A stretch of 64,000 bases of DNA from Isoetes taiwanensis (taxonomy: Eukaryota > Streptophyta > Lycopodiopsida > Isoetales > Isoetaceae): assembly GCA_021234155.1 (NCBI GenBank), contig JAJEKV010000015.1:2514852-2578851 (forward strand), given 5' to 3'. A program made the translations under genes and the position numbers. The notes under the pieces are model-generated. The model saw only the letters and a list, made by a program, of their open reading frames with translations. It had not been told where the DNA came from and did no database searches. Each line of letters begins with the position of its first letter. Within the stretch, counting starts at the first letter, position 1. Below, in pieces: positions 32,061 through 44,254 of this stretch.

Positions 32061-32418
32061 ACATTTCTCTTTTTCAAAACTATGCAGTTGGACCCCAGTT
32101 AATGTCCAACATTCTCTTCTGCAATGGCCAAGTGATTCTAGATTGATGTGAAGCAACTTTGTAAGATCTTACATTCTAACTCTAATTTAGAAATTACAAA
32201 GTACAATATTTAATTTATTCTTTTAAAAAGTTGGTCAATACTTTTTGTTATTGAGGGTTCATGTGTTCACAAATATCAAACATCAAGTAGAATTATCAAT
32301 TTGCAGAACTGAAGATGCCTCATCATCACAAAAATGATATTTTTGCGAATAATATAAATTACGAAATAAATCCAAGAGGAGCTCCAATACAGCATCTCTC
32401 GACACAAAGGCTGGTGAG

Positions 32419-32498
32419 TTACCAGGCGCTCATCCACCATCCATAAAAGTCATCTAGGTTTAACTCAATAATGTAGTCTTTTTTCATCTGTGCCATCT
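32419..32498 (-). CDS. Possible terminal exon of an unknown gene
   Basis: On the minus strand a good acceptor (TTTGATTTGCAG) is followed by a frame reading EMAQMKKDYIIELNLDDFYG and then WWMSAW before TAA at 32419. Good coding composition, acceptor and stop suggest the last exon of a gene whose other exons would lie at higher coordinates. A candidate upstream exon is at 33846-33934. Family not recognised. Confidence 0.35.
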
Positions 32499-33271
32499 CT
32501 GCAAATCAAAATATAATTGAAATCAACTCAAACGATCGCTACAATTTCACACAATGATAGAATCCACATACGCATTATGCCAAGATTAAGGAACATTGAT
32601 CCCTAAATAGTAAAGAAAGCAACCAGGTTTATTTGGAGGAAATGTGGATGCGGTAGCTAAGATGGTATAGGTCAAAAAGAAATATGTGAGTTACTATACA
32701 ATTACCATTATGTTTGACAGAACACAGAACACGACCCTTAAACGTTCGTGAAGAACCAAGTTCCATAGCTATGCATCCGCTACGCAGAATGATAGTTGTA
32801 GAATTTCAAAACTAGTGGTGGTTGGTAAACGAGGACCGGGTCAAGAATCGAGGTAAAAGGGCAAAAAAAAAAGAGTAATATAAAAATACACTGCTAGCTG
32901 GATATGAGCAAACAAAAAAAATGGAACACTGTTGTTTTTGGATGGTCAACACTCAATAACGAGGAAAACGAGCAGAACCCAGGACGGAGAGACATGCGTC
33001 AACACGTCAGAAGCTGCCGCATGGCCGTAACTTGAAGGTCAAGACGGGCCCCATCTCTGTAAGGTTGGATAAGGCCGCGGCGCAGTCAGCCATGGGCGGC
33101 CACATGACCGTCACACGGTTTCTTCTGTAACTTTCTGTTGTAACTTTCTGCGAAGGGCGCTACTCCGGCCGCACACGCTAAGCTCATATCTTTTTCTTCT
33201 ATTTTTCTTCTTTCTGATCATATTTCAGCTCGAATAAGCTGTTTTTCCATCCCTTGGCTTCAAATCCAGTG
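32499..33271. other. Non-coding stretch left of the large duplication
   Basis: AT-rich on the left, more balanced from 32940 to 33200. No coding frame or repeat was recognised. Confidence 0.4.
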
Positions 33272-33524
33272 AAAAATAATCCCCCTTTCTTCCCCCCTCA
33301 AACGCATTGCTGCCCAACCATGGTTCAAGGTCAGAAGCTAAAAATAAAAAGCAGTCAAAAGCAGTCAAGTAGCATCAGACAGTTCGATGGCTAAGAATGG
33401 GCATCAGATCAAAGCTTGAGCTTCAACTTGGCAAAAGCGGCAAGGAATATTTCTTTCAACATCCATACCGTACTAAACTCTTACATTGAAGCTTTGAATC
33501 AAACCCAACAAAAGAATTACCTTG

Positions 33525-33855
33525 TAGGCAAAGGAGAATATTTCAAAGCCTACTTAACCATTTCGACTTATTAAAGTATTAAATAGCGGCTAAGGAGAAT
33601 ATTGAGCGTCAACACCAAATACGTTCCAAAGTCTACTTATTCATTTGTTACACTTTCTCCATAAGTTTACACGTGGACCTAGGAAGGAAATTGGATTAAT
33701 CCAACGAATGTATCCATTCGAGTCTCAGTCAAATGTTGTTGAATTGTAGTCAAATGGGCAAAGCACCATGTTCCATACTAGCGTTAAGTAAAAGCCGAAT
33801 ATTCCGAATTTCATACAAAGGACCGCTCTGTCCAACTCTGGCTAAGGAGCATCTT
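33525..33855. repeat. Satellite-like repeat inside copy A
   Basis: Starts GTAGGCAAAGGAGAATATTT and ends GGCTAAGGAGCATCTT. It matches 19511-19850 almost base for base and shows the unoccupied target of the LINE insertion. The copy B equivalent is 52372-52696. Confidence 0.8.
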
Positions 33856-33934
33856 TCAAGCACCCTAACGCTGTAATGCCCCAAACTAAGCAATGGCATG
33901 CTAGCTCGTGTATATATGCAAGAGCATCAGACCT
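33846..33934 (-). CDS. Possible internal exon
   Basis: After an acceptor (CTGTTTTGCAG) at about 33935 the minus strand reads SDALAYIHELACHCLVWGIT and then ALGCLK. It has coding-like composition and lies upstream, in transcription order, of the candidate terminal exon at 32419-32498. The open frame on the opposite strand (33876-34202) overlaps it; only one can be real. No family recognised. Confidence 0.25.
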
Positions 33935-34651
33935 GCAAAACAGGAGACAATCCAAATTAGTTATACACAGACATGTATCCGATACTAAAACATTAAACAT
34001 GTTGCACTACAACCATTTTTCTTGCTCTACACATTTCAATGACACACCAAATTGTTGCACTGATTCTATGTTAAGCACTCTTACGGATGCAAGAGAATTA
34101 GAAAACTCCCATGGAGGGGTCCAGAAAGGTTTCAATCTTGCTAATTTAAAGTCTATGCTGTATATGAAAGCCCACCAAGTTGTAGAGCAGAATTCTATGT
34201 AGAATTGAAAATGGCCAAAGTGACTAATGGATTTAAAGGACATTTAGTAGCAAACCTTGAGAAAGATCAAATAGCAAACCCTATTTTTGTGTCCTGCCTA
34301 GGAAAGCTTCCCAGTCAATAATTCAGTTCCATGAAGAATCGAAGGATATATGCATGAACTAATTCATCTTAACCGAAATATAGCAGAACCCTTCGTAAGG
34401 CAATTCAATGAGATACGCTCTTGTAGCATTCTAGAGAAAATGGAAACCTAAAATGCCAATGCATAAATTAATTAAAAATATGTGGAACACATATACCAAT
34501 ATGTAGCATAATAACAGGGGGTTTTCTTTGTTTTTTAGACGCTTTTTCACTAAGGTTTTCCTATGATTTCGTGATGTATTCAAATGAATGTACTAATGCG
34601 TACATCTAGAGTGCACCATTTCTGAGCCATTGATTTTAGCCTTTTTTTTTC

Positions 34652-34885
34652 AATGGTCAACAACCAATGGCTCACAACAAAAGCCCTTTTTTTGTGCGTG
34701 TGGTGCATAATGGTCAACAACCAATGGCTCACAACAAAAGCCCTCTTTTTGTGTGTGTGGTGCATAATGGGCAACAGCCAATGGCTCACAACAAAAGCCC
34801 TTTTTTTGTGTGTGTGGTGCATAATGGTCAACAACCAATGGCTCACAACAAAAGCCCTCTTTTTGTGTGTGGTGCATAATGGGCA
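34652..34885. repeat. Four tandem units of about 63 bases
   Basis: Each unit contains CAACCAATGGCTCACAACAA, then AAGCCC, a T run and GTGTGTGGTGCATAATGG. The copy B version (53479-53712) has the same number of units with small differences. The units read open in several frames only because their length is near a multiple of three. Confidence 0.85.
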
Positions 34886-35447
34886 TATGAAGGGCTTGAA
34901 GGGCGCATGTCTAAGATGTTTTTTTGTTCCGGCAACACATTTCTTATCATAACGTTTGATCCAGAGCTCTGTTTGAGATGATTTTTATTGCGTTGGAAAG
35001 CTCTCTCCGAGATCTTTTTGATAGTGTATAATATGGATATGTTTGTTTAAGTTATCTATGCTAAAACAACAATTTTTCGGCCGGGTTTGGTAGGCTTTCA
35101 CATCCTACCAGCTGATTAATACAGGATTGCGCTATTGGATATTGTTTTATGGCTCATTCCGAATGAAGCTTGCAAAAAATTACCATGCATTTTAAATTTT
35201 GAGGCAGTTATTAAACAAATTCCAAGGCTTCTAGATCCTTGTGCTAACAAGCAGAAAAGTTTCCCACTTTGGTCTCTTACCACAAGAATCCAAATAATGG
35301 GATCAATCTGTCTGCTCTATCTTTATGGTAACTTTTACTTATGTTCTATTTGTTTTATTGTGATAAATTCAAAAGCTAGAGGTGATGAAAGCCTCAAATG
35401 AATTCTAGTTTTTTTTTTGTTTGAATTCTAAAGTTTTTGTCGCACGG

Positions 35448-35768
35448 GGGTAAAAGCATGTTAGGGTGTACCACTTTTGGAACCTGCAAAAGTACATACA
35501 CTAGGTACTTCAGAATTGGGTACTTTCTCATTTTTATTTTCATTAAAACTAGTGCAAAAGTCCAAAATAAAAGTCAAGGACGCATTAATATTCAAAGTTA
35601 AGATAAAGATAATGCTACTGGAGATCAAAATATATATAAAAGTTCTAGAATGTACCTTTTTTTGAGATATTACACAGGTACCCAGTACCCAGTCCTGGGT
35701 ACCTTTTTAGGTACTTTTTTAGTCACTAAATAATACTTTTTAAGGGACACCCTAACATGCTTTTACCC
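35448..35768. mobile_element. MITE-like TIR element, ACGG target duplication
   Basis: Perfect terminal repeats of 22 bases start GGGTAAAAGCATGTTAGGG and end with the complement. ACGG flanks both sides (35444-35447 and 35769-35772). The interior is non-coding with several GGTAC words. The copy B version begins at 54274, but its right end is altered. Confidence 0.8.
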
Positions 35769-35812
35769 ACGGGGGAAGGGCGTCCTTAAGGCCAATGGCA
35801 GGCAAAATTTTT

Positions 35813-36433
35813 TTTGCAACACAAACCATTAACATCCAACATATAAAAATTAAATCCCCAACACATAACAACCAACACATAACAACCATCGACATTAACA
35901 ACCAACACATAACTACCATTGACATTAATTAACACACCCATTGGGTCCAACACATTTAAATTAAAATCCCCCTTAAACCCCCTTTGGTTTGGGTGCATAT
36001 TCACACGGGGGGTGATGTAGGGCAGCGAGAGCCCTCATAATTGTATTTTGCACGTACAAAATCAACACCATATAGTATTCCGCTTGAAATTTTATAGTAT
36101 TTTGCGAATTTTGTTATACAGTATAGCAAATTTTGTACTTGCATACCCCACAAACGAGGAACTTTACGTACGGTGTAGATTAAGGAATAAGCGGTGAATA
36201 TGCCTATCCAACAGCTCTCGTTGCCCGGAGTCACCCCCCATGTGAATATGCACCCAAACCAAAGGGGGTTTAAGGGGGATTTTAATTTAAATGTGTTGGA
36301 CCCAATGGTTGTGTTAATTAATGTCAATGGTAGTTATGTGTTGGTTGTTAATGTCGATGGTTGTTATGTGTTGGTTGTTATGTGTTGGGGATTTAATTTT
36401 TATATGTTGGATGTTAATGGTTTGTGTTGCAAA
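35813..36433. mobile_element. Long-TIR element in copy A
   Basis: Arms of about 190 bases start TTTGCAACACAAACCATTAA and end with the complement. The arms contain several AACCAACACATAAC words, so the arm itself is internally repetitive. The core shares CCACAAACGAGGAACTTTAC with the element at 27906-28314. The copy B equivalent is 54636-55270. Confidence 0.8.
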
Positions 36434-39400
36434 CCAAATTAGATAGCAAGAATCTGGACTCTTACAAAATCCTAAAAAAGATGGAATGGAATATCAAATG
36501 GACTTAAAACGTCAACAGCTTTAAAGAATCATTGCAGACCAAATCCTTTGCTAGGGATTACCTGATTTCTTCAGAACCTGCAAGAATTCATGCTAACTGA
36601 GGTCTGCATTGTTAATGTACTCAGTGCTTCTATTCAATCCAATAACAATATGGCTACCATTTGTTCATACCCATAACGAAGCTTTGAAGGATCTGTAGGT
36701 ACATGGTGAACTCCATTCTATCAAATGATCAATAAAGAAAGCAAGTTTCGAATATGGTAAATGAAATTGGAAAAGTTAGCATGACTATTTTGAAGCCTAG
36801 TTACACAATCTATGATATTTTGTTCCTGTATAGATATAAAGGGTGATTTGTGGCAAAGGGAGAAGCGAGCTTAATTCTTGTACTTCATGTGGAAGTTTAA
36901 GGACTCTGGAAGTAACCAAGATCAGGCACATAAATCCATGATATTGGGCCATAGTTACATATTTTTGGAGTTGTTTATGTGAAAGCTTCAATGTGCAGCA
37001 TGTAACTTCAGATGAAATGGCTGAGTTGAATTAATTCATATCCTAGAGAAAGATAATTCGAGAGCATACCTCGCGTGCCAGTCGAGACATGTTTGTAAAG
37101 TGAGTACAACCCCCACCTCCAAAAAGTGTCTGACTTAGAGGAGTAAAGAGTCAAATAAATTATAAAGTCTCATACATTAAACCTCACCATGATGAAGAAG
37201 CCTCAATAAACATTTATGTATGTTGATGCCGAAAGGCAGAAAATTGATGCATCACATCTCTATCTCTATTCTCCTGTTGCACAACTTAGGTAAAGTGTAA
37301 AAGGAGTACTATTCTGTTCATCATCCACTACAACGTTGCATATCCTTCAGTAATTCCATCATTTCAAACGATCTAGAAAACAAAGCCTTAAGAATTGAAA
37401 ACAATAAAATCCTAAAATGCATTATCGATGAAATTCAGTCTCTTTTCTACTGGAATCTACAATTAAAAGCTAACATCCTAAAGCCTGTAAATGTCCATTT
37501 GTGGCATCACATATATTGTCACCACTTCTATTTGTTGTGAACCGAACCGTCAAACTTAAGGAAAACTATAATATCATGCCCTTGTGATTTTATCAATTAT
37601 TGCAATCGATTTCATGCAAGTTTGACCCATATCTGCATAGAGATTCTCTTAGAAACTACCTAAAGATGCAGAAGGATGAAAGCTCTATATTAGAAGGTGT
37701 GCAAAAACTTAGAATTTAGCATAGACTGGTCACTTATTTTACATATCTAAATTGATGTATGTGCACAGATTAAGATAAAGAGCTCAAACCAGATAAAGAT
37801 GCAAAGCCCGGCAACCATGTGCTTGTCAATAATACGAAAATCAAGGTTTACATATGCTGGCTATACAATGGCGGTAGGATCATTCGGCCACAAATATGAT
37901 AGACCTGCAACGACACAATTACAATGAAGGGTAGCAAGACATCAATTGGATTTACAACAAAAAAAAAGGGAAGCACTTCCAATACAGTTAAATCCATATG
38001 GATGTCTATCAATGAATCTATAACCACAGAAGCCATCTGTCTCTAGATTCAAAATCAACTGTATCCACTGAGTACAAATGAATAATATGCATCCATGTTT
38101 GAAGCATCATAATACCTTCTTGATAAGTAATAAAGGGTCTTTGTACTCACTGAGTACAAATGAATAATCTGCATCCATGTTCGCAGCATCATAATACCTT
38201 CTTGATAAGAACCCATATGCATAGATGTGGATAGTATATGAAGATTTGTCGCACATTCTCCATTTGAAAGCCCTATAAACCATGAGTTTTGTAGCACGCA
38301 GATGACTAACCCTAATTAAAAACTCAAAAATTTGTTAATTATATCATGGAAGGCTGTAAGAATAGTTCCCATACTGGATGCTCTTTCTAAACATGCTATC
38401 AAGTCTTAATTGAAGTCATCTATACTGCCTTGAAACCCACACACAAAAACCCTACATCAGGACTTGATACATGATTCAAGATCTTACAAAAACTACTTAG
38501 AAAAGCGCTTATGATGGTTGTGGCTCCAAAGGCAAGGACATTTATTAATAAAACTGCAAAATCGTAGGAATATCTGCTACAACAGTTGAATGAAGACCCA
38601 TGTGAGCCTGTTTTATGTGTTGAATATAAGAACATGGAACACAAATTCACCAACCCATGCATCATGAGTTTGGACCAAGACACCAAATAAATGGTTTCTT
38701 GCTACCTCCTATTACGCATCTAAATATACCACCTGAGAAATTGAAGAGAGAGAGAAAAGACCATAACAGAAACTGAAACCTACCATCTAAATAAGAAACA
38801 AAGAATTTTACCTCTGATTTTGCAAAGCTCCAGATCTGTGGAATAATGCTTGATTCTGGTTTCACATATCAACACAAATCTAGTGAATTTTCAGTGTCCC
38901 ATTCACAATAATATCTCTACTTTTTGCAAAACCAAAAGCTTAAACTCAAATAACAAAGCTGCGAGATCCCTACAGAAAGAAGCTAAGCATACCATTTCAT
39001 TGCTCGGCTGGTACTTAAGCTCCAGAATTATGGGGGTTGAAGAAGAAAAAAAGGAATTGCAAAATAAAGCCAGATCCAAATGCGAGACTTCTGAAGAAGA
39101 AATGTAGCAAGACATGTAAACGAAAGGAGCAAACATTTGAAGAAGATCTTGCCATTATCTCGGTGCAATGCATCCTGCGAGCTTCAGAGACAACCTGGCA
39201 TCTCAAACAACAAATTTGGCAAAAAATAAAGCAATCTACTTGCGTACAAAGGCTCAGGCCTTACATCTAATACCACCAACGGATTCCATGAGCTGTCGAT
39301 GCAGTGGATGTCGATGCCAAATACCTGGCCGGAACACCTTAAAAATTCCAATCCATAACTGCATCATTCTGAGCAATTGTGCCAGACACGCCGAGGATAA

Positions 39401-39752
39401 GCCAGGATAAGCCATCCCAAATAAGTAATCCACGAGAAATGGGGGATTCCGGATAACTATCGCCCACAAAAATGTTGATTTTGAAATTATAGTGCAATCC
39501 AAATGCCCGATTTTTGGAGAACGGTAAATTTTACCGGTGAGAAAAAGCTCCCCCAACCTTAGAAAAATCAACCTAGAAAAAAATCTAAAAAAAATTTCAC
39601 TTGACGGAAAAACCAGATTTAAACAATAGGATATAAGATACACAACACAAAACTACATAATATTGTAACTTCAAAAGTTGCAACTTTGAAAGAAGAACAA
39701 AAAAAAAGAGAAGCAGAACAAAACGAATGAAAGAAGCTTAGCATCGGCATAC
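36434..39752. other. Copy A stretch without a recognised gene
   Basis: AT-rich. Possible minus-strand splice junctions are visible: a donor after TCGACTGGCACGCGAG (37070), an acceptor-donor pair around GTTCTGAAGAAATCAG near 36570, an acceptor before GTCTATCATATTTGTGG near 37903, and a donor near 38814. They could be exons of a degraded gene. An 82-base tandem duplication starts at 38066 and 38148. Nothing else is recognised. Confidence 0.35.
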
Positions 39753-40535
39753 CTGTGGGTGATCAACCTCAGTTGCACAGTCCACCAACGAAATGCAGAT
39801 GACCAAATGTGCCCACAGCCGCCCTGTTTATACATACAAAGGACCTAACGCAAGCAGGCACGCGGCTTGATCCGTCGCTATTATGATCTTATCCTGGATA
39901 TTCCACACACTACAGGTAATGAATATTTGTAGTCTAGATATTTGGATCGACGAATATATGCTCAGGTGTTAAAGATATGGTTAGCTGTTCTTCACGATAG
40001 TCCACATGCCGTATTGGCAGAAGCAAAGCAGTAACAAAAAGAATCCTTCGATCATCTATCTGAGCTTTCATCAGTAGTAAGCAAATGGCAGGGAACATGA
40101 GTAGATTTGAAATGCCAAATATATCAAGAACCTCTGATGCTGTCTGCATGTAGTCCATAGGCTTTCTGAACAGTAAACCTGAGGCAGCCAATTAAGTAGC
40201 GATAAACATCTGGATGCCCATAATGGATCAAACTTGTGCCAATCGGTACATCAAAGAAACCGTTGGTTCCACCCTTTGTGGCAACTTGAAAATGACCGCA
40301 GGGGAGACCCACATCATGCGGCGGCCCGCATGGCTCTTCATCGGCTGATTCCCAAAGCAAACATCAAATCAACCTGCAAACATCTTTGGTTTGGTCCATT
40401 ATGAGTTGAGCAGATATCCAGGATCACATTTGAAAGAATCACATTATAGATTTTGCAAACTTCAATTCCCAAGACCAAACTTGTTGGTCGGCAATACAAC
40501 AAATGCCATGTTATCTGGATAGCATTGATCGACAA
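39753..40535 (-). pseudogene. tRNA CCA-nucleotidyltransferase fragment, copy 2
   Basis: Same pieces as at 20350-21102: a region with SLVLGIEVCKIYNVILSNVI, then the DLM-GN-PV stretch, here disrupted around 40240-40360 by changes at CAG/CTG sites, then DDRRILFVTALLLPIRHVDY and the piece before the splice donor at 39752. It is bounded on the right by the TIR element at 40694. Not functional as read. Confidence 0.6.
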
Positions 40536-40693
40536 TACTTAGAGTTTTAAAACCACAATCTGAATCTCGACTGCAATGATTCTGTCACAGTTGCATTCTC
40601 AATCAGCACATGCTATAACATTTCCATCTACAACACATGAAATGGAATACTGAATTACAATTGGATTCTCCAATCATTCAGAATGGCAAACCA

Positions 40694-41145
40694 TTAACAC
40701 AAACCATTAACACACAACTAACATTATTAACATAAACCATTGCATTTGACACATTTAAATTAAAATCCCCCTTAAACCCCCTTTGGTTTGGGTGCATATT
40801 CACACGGGGGTTACTTCGGGCAACTAGAGCTGTCGGATGGGCATATTTGCCCTTTATTCCAAGATCTGGACCGTATATAGCGATCCTCGTTTGTGGGGTA
40901 TGCACAAGTTTTTGTATACTGTATATTAAGGTTTGCAAAATACTATAAGGTTTGAGACAATGTACTTAATGGTGTTAATTTTGTACATGTATTGTAAACT
41001 TTTTGAGGCTCTCGCTGCCCTACGTAACCCCCCGAGTGAATATGCACCCAAACCAAAGGGGGTTTAAGGGGGATTTTAATTTAAATGTGTCAAATGCAAT
41101 GGTTTATGTTAATAATGTTAGTTGTGTGTTAATGGTTTGTGTTAA
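40694..41145. mobile_element. Long-TIR element beside the CCA-gene fragment
   Basis: Arms start TTAACACAAACCATTAACAC and end with the complement, and share CCCCTTTGGTTTGGGTGCAT with the other family members. Copy 1 of the CCA-gene fragment has no element at the equivalent place (21287), so either the element inserted after that copy split off or the homology ends there. The right flank has GGCCCCTTCGGGGCC. The copy B equivalent is 59533-59996. Confidence 0.75.
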
Positions 41146-41603
41146 CTAAAAAAATTTTTGGCCCCTTCGGGGCCTTAAGGATGGTGTAGGGGTGTAGATA
41201 TAGACATTACCTAATACTCTAATGATGGATGGTATATCATAGCCTCACAAATCTAACAAACTAGAGGTGCTCAAATTATGGAAATGAAAACATTGTGCAA
41301 GACATGTGCATTGCAAACTTTAAGTTTCCAAAATGAGTCAATCTAAGCTTAAAGTTTTCAAACTTGATCAATCTAAGCTTTCAAGAAGTGACCTATGGCC
41401 TTTGGTAACAACTTAAAGCAGCACTCATCTATTCATGTGGTCATAACAATGGCATAACGATAGTCCTGTGACACCCTTTACGTTGTGAAGTTTCCAACAA
41501 AGCATGTCTCTAAAATAGATGTAACATTACATGGTGTGCATAACAACTTGGTTACTCTAAGTGAGAAATTATTTCCCAAGGCATGTTCTATTCTCCATAT
41601 ATG
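41146..41603. other. Non-coding stretch
   Basis: No coding frame or repeat was recognised apart from the duplicated words TCAATCTAAGCTT at about 41339 and 41369. Confidence 0.4.
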
Positions 41604-41968
41604 CTACCCGTAAGCTAAGCAGAACATATAAGCTAAATGCATGCCATACGTAGCATACATTTTCATAAAATTTCTTCCAATCATAATATCTATGTGAAGG
41701 CCACGCTCCATGATCTGTACATTGCGATATGCTCTTAAATTGCAGGAAAATGTAATATTATCAGGTTTTATATGTTCTTCTTCCATCCTCTCAAAATAGT
41801 ATAATGCCATAATGCCTTTAGCATATTGGGCAAGACCTGTAATGAACACATACAAAAGACCAAGTTTTTGTTCAGTAATCTGTCAAATACTTTGCATAAT
41901 TCTTCCATTCTATCACCACTTTTCATACATGACAATGATTCTTCCATTCTATTACAGTTTTGATACAT
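41604..41968 (-). pseudogene. Pentatricopeptide repeat (PPR) protein fragment, copy A
   Basis: PPR proteins bind RNA in plastids and mitochondria. The first piece (41968 to about 41840) contains GDRMEELCKVFDRLLNKNLV, the typical end and start of PPR motifs. The second (41855 to 41604) contains ITGLAQYAKGIMALYYFERM, EEEHIKPDNITFSCNLRAY and FMKMYATYG, matching the G-A-LF-M-x-GIKPDN-TF-L-AC and MYAKCG pattern of land-plant PPRs. A frame change separates the pieces. Copy B continues YGSLECDIIVYEHPA where copy A has lost about 280 bases. Only about three repeats remain. Confidence 0.65.
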
Positions 41969-41990
41969 GTTAATAGGGAATTACCCACCA

Positions 41991-42162
41991 GAGTTTCCTG
42001 CTGCAGTCCACATACTTCTACAGACTACCAATAAACCTGTCGTGTTCTACTGCTCATGCTTTCAAAATAACCACTAGAGTTTCCTGCTGCAGTCCACATA
42101 CTTCTACAGACTACCAATAAACCTGTCGTGTTCTACTGTTCATGCTTTCAAAATAATGGAGA
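41991..42162. repeat. 86-bp tandem duplication
   Basis: Two units starting GAGTTTCCTGCTGCAGTCC at 41991 and 42077. Present in copy B at 61107 and 61193. Confidence 0.85.
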
Positions 42163-42213
42163 ATCGCATCGATCCGAGCCATCGGATCGCCATTCTGGGG
42201 AGGGACGAGCCAT

Positions 42214-42222
42214 TATATAAGG
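42214..42222 (+). promoter_or_regulatory. Core promoter with TATA box and intron-bearing leader
   Basis: CATTATATAAGGCTC is followed by a pyrimidine-rich leader (TTCTCATAGCAGCTTCC) and a good splice donor (TCAG then GTATCTT) at about 42297. This is the layout of a plant gene with an intron in its 5' leader. No convincing coding region follows within 1.5 kb, so the promoter may be detached from its gene. The copy B equivalent is at 61330-61338. Confidence 0.4.
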
Positions 42223-42297
42223 CTCTTTCCCCTTCAGCACCGGTTATCGGCGTCTTCTCATAGCAGCTTCCTTCCTTCTCCGGAGCTTTTTCCTCAG

Positions 42298-44012
42298 GTA
42301 TCTTATCTATATCACAGATCCCTCACTTTCTTCTAGCCCGATCTTTGCGGATCCCTCGTTTTCCTTCTAACCTCATATTGCGACTCTTTATCATACACCA
42401 TCACCCACTTATAGCATGATCCGGCTCCTATATTACAGTTTTTTAGGCTCATCCGCCTCCTCGATTTGGTGGTTTGCCAGGTATAGCTTATGAGGTATGG
42501 TTCTTTTTTCTTCATTCCAGGTATAGCTTGTCAGGTATGCATGCCAATAGTCCTATAACTTTTGGGTGAGGTATGTTTCATGCAAATAGCTATGTTGCTT
42601 AGAGGAAGATCTGGTGAAATCCTGATTGTTTTTAGTCATGTTGCATGGTATGATATGGATTTTACTTTCAATGCTTTTTTACAAAATTTCCTTTCTGCTC
42701 ACTGTTTTGTGCCTTTGGAGTGGCAAATTTTTGTCACAGAATCTACAGGAGGATCGGTTTTATACAGGGGATGCATGGATTGTTGAATTCCTTACATGTG
42801 ACCTCTTACAGGAGAATCGGTTGTACACAGGGGATGCATGCATTGGTGATTTCCTTACATGTGACCTCCCTGGCTTGTTCGCGAGGCCTAGAGTCCTCAT
42901 AAGCGATCATCCTTCAAACCCACGAGAATTACTTTGGAATTGTTAATAGAATTCTGCGGGGAGCAAGCTTAGCCTAGCATTGGTATCTTGGTCCAGCGCA
43001 TGCAAGAGCGCCCAGACCTTCCTTTTTCTCTAAAGCTTTTTAGAAACGGCCGATATCTGGTTACTATCGGAGTTGGTTCATTGGTTTTGGTCGATGGAGG
43101 TCTTCCCAAAGAATAAAGCGATATGTTTGCAAGATTCGGTATGTTTCTCATGCCTTTAGGGACTCAATCAATTTCCCATCTAGCTACAGCGGAGCTGTGT
43201 CGAACCCTTCATGACGAATTTTGGAGATTGGATTTGGTTCTTCCAGTCGCTAGCAATCCACCATGGCATCCATGCTCGTTCCAACGCCATTCCAGGGCTC
43301 CAGTTCCATGTTCCAACAGCCGAATCTTCTTTCCTTTTGCAATCCATTGAATTATTGCCCGCCAGGTTATCTTTCTTGATCTCATTTCAGCAAGCATAGA
43401 TTCTCCCATTTTCGGGGATCGCCCTTCCAACAATTTGTTTACGCCCATTGGTCTGCGCATCCTTTCCAACCACAAATCGATTTGCCCATTACTTTGGGGT
43501 CTGGCGTATCTTTTCCACGTTTCCAGCAAACCTATTGCTTCTTTATCTAGCTATGCATGCCTTATAGATCGCTCTTAGATCTGCTCTCACCGCGCTCTTA
43601 GATCTGCTCTGATTCCTGCGATTTTCCTGCTCTCATTTCCTTGCTTCGCTTCTCCCATCATCGATCCCTGCCCAATCGATCCCTGCCCATTGATTTTTTT
43701 CCCTTCTCCCTAATGTAGCCGGCCTGCTCTTTTCCCATTCTGTTGCTGTTAGCTGTAACCTTGCATGCATCCCATCACCCGGTAACCTTCCTAGTTTTAT
43801 TCTTTGTTTCGCTTTGGGATAGCTTTTTAATTTTGGGCCATAATATTCCCTCCGCTTTACCTTTGCTTGGGTTTTCCGAGGGTTTTACACATCTATCTAT
43901 TGGGTGTCTGCATGACGAGCTTGCTTTGAGGCTCGGGGTCATGTAGCCATCTTCTCTCTATATATCCTTTTTCTTTCGCTCGCAATTTTATTCTGGCTCA
44001 TGGTTCAAGTGG
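42298..44012. other. Region downstream of the promoter, no clear gene
   Basis: Contains a two-unit 63-base in-frame duplication at 42745-42870 (YTGDA-FLTCDL when translated) and T-rich intron-like sequence. Frames from 42890 onward differ between copies A and B at many small sites. No domain recognised. Confidence 0.35.
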
Positions 44013-44016
44013 CTTG

Positions 44017-44254
44017 GGGTAAAAGAATGCTAGGGTGTCCTACATTTGGCCAAATGTAGAGTGAGAGATGTATCACACTTCAAATACATAACCACTGCCT
44101 CCCATAATTTCGAATGTGTGACGTGGCTAATCCCAATAATTCCATACCCCAACCAACTTTAATTAAAAAAAAAACAATAATAGGTGCCTACATTGTCCTA
44201 CATTATACGTAATGTAAGGGCATTTTTTTTAGACACCCTAGCATTCTTTTACCC
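44017..44254. mobile_element. MITE-like TIR element, CTTG target duplication
   Basis: The terminal repeats start GGGTAAAAGAATGCTAGGG and end with the complement. CTTG flanks both sides (44013-44016 and 44255-44258). Copy B of the large repeat has the uninterrupted site GTGGCTTGTTCC at about 63118, with a single CTTG, so the element and its exact ends are proven by comparison. Confidence 0.92.

Larger units (their letters stand above)
30591..32418. other. AT-rich stretch without a recognised gene
   Basis: Contains the 26-base duplication at about 30780-30835, the direct repeat copy at 31193-31546, and a strong GC-rich hairpin at 32037-32060. No credible coding frame. Confidence 0.5.

Noticed and set aside
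34652-34885. CRISPR-like array
   Set aside because: The units are tandem and near-identical with no distinct spacers, and the sequence is eukaryotic.
34653-34952. Open frames with repeated HYAPHTQK or WLTTKALFLCVWCIM units
   Set aside because: They arise from a 63-base non-coding tandem repeat whose length keeps every frame open; copy B breaks them with single-base changes.
39254-39643. 129-codon minus-strand frame in copy A (and 58091-58480 in copy B)
   Set aside because: Hydrophobic, AT-driven composition and no recognisable domain; overlapping plus-strand frames are equally open. Conservation between copies only reflects the recent duplication.
42626-42946. Frame with repeated YTGDA-FLTCDL
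   Set aside because: It is a 63-base tandem duplication translated by chance; no domain, start context or conservation supports a protein.
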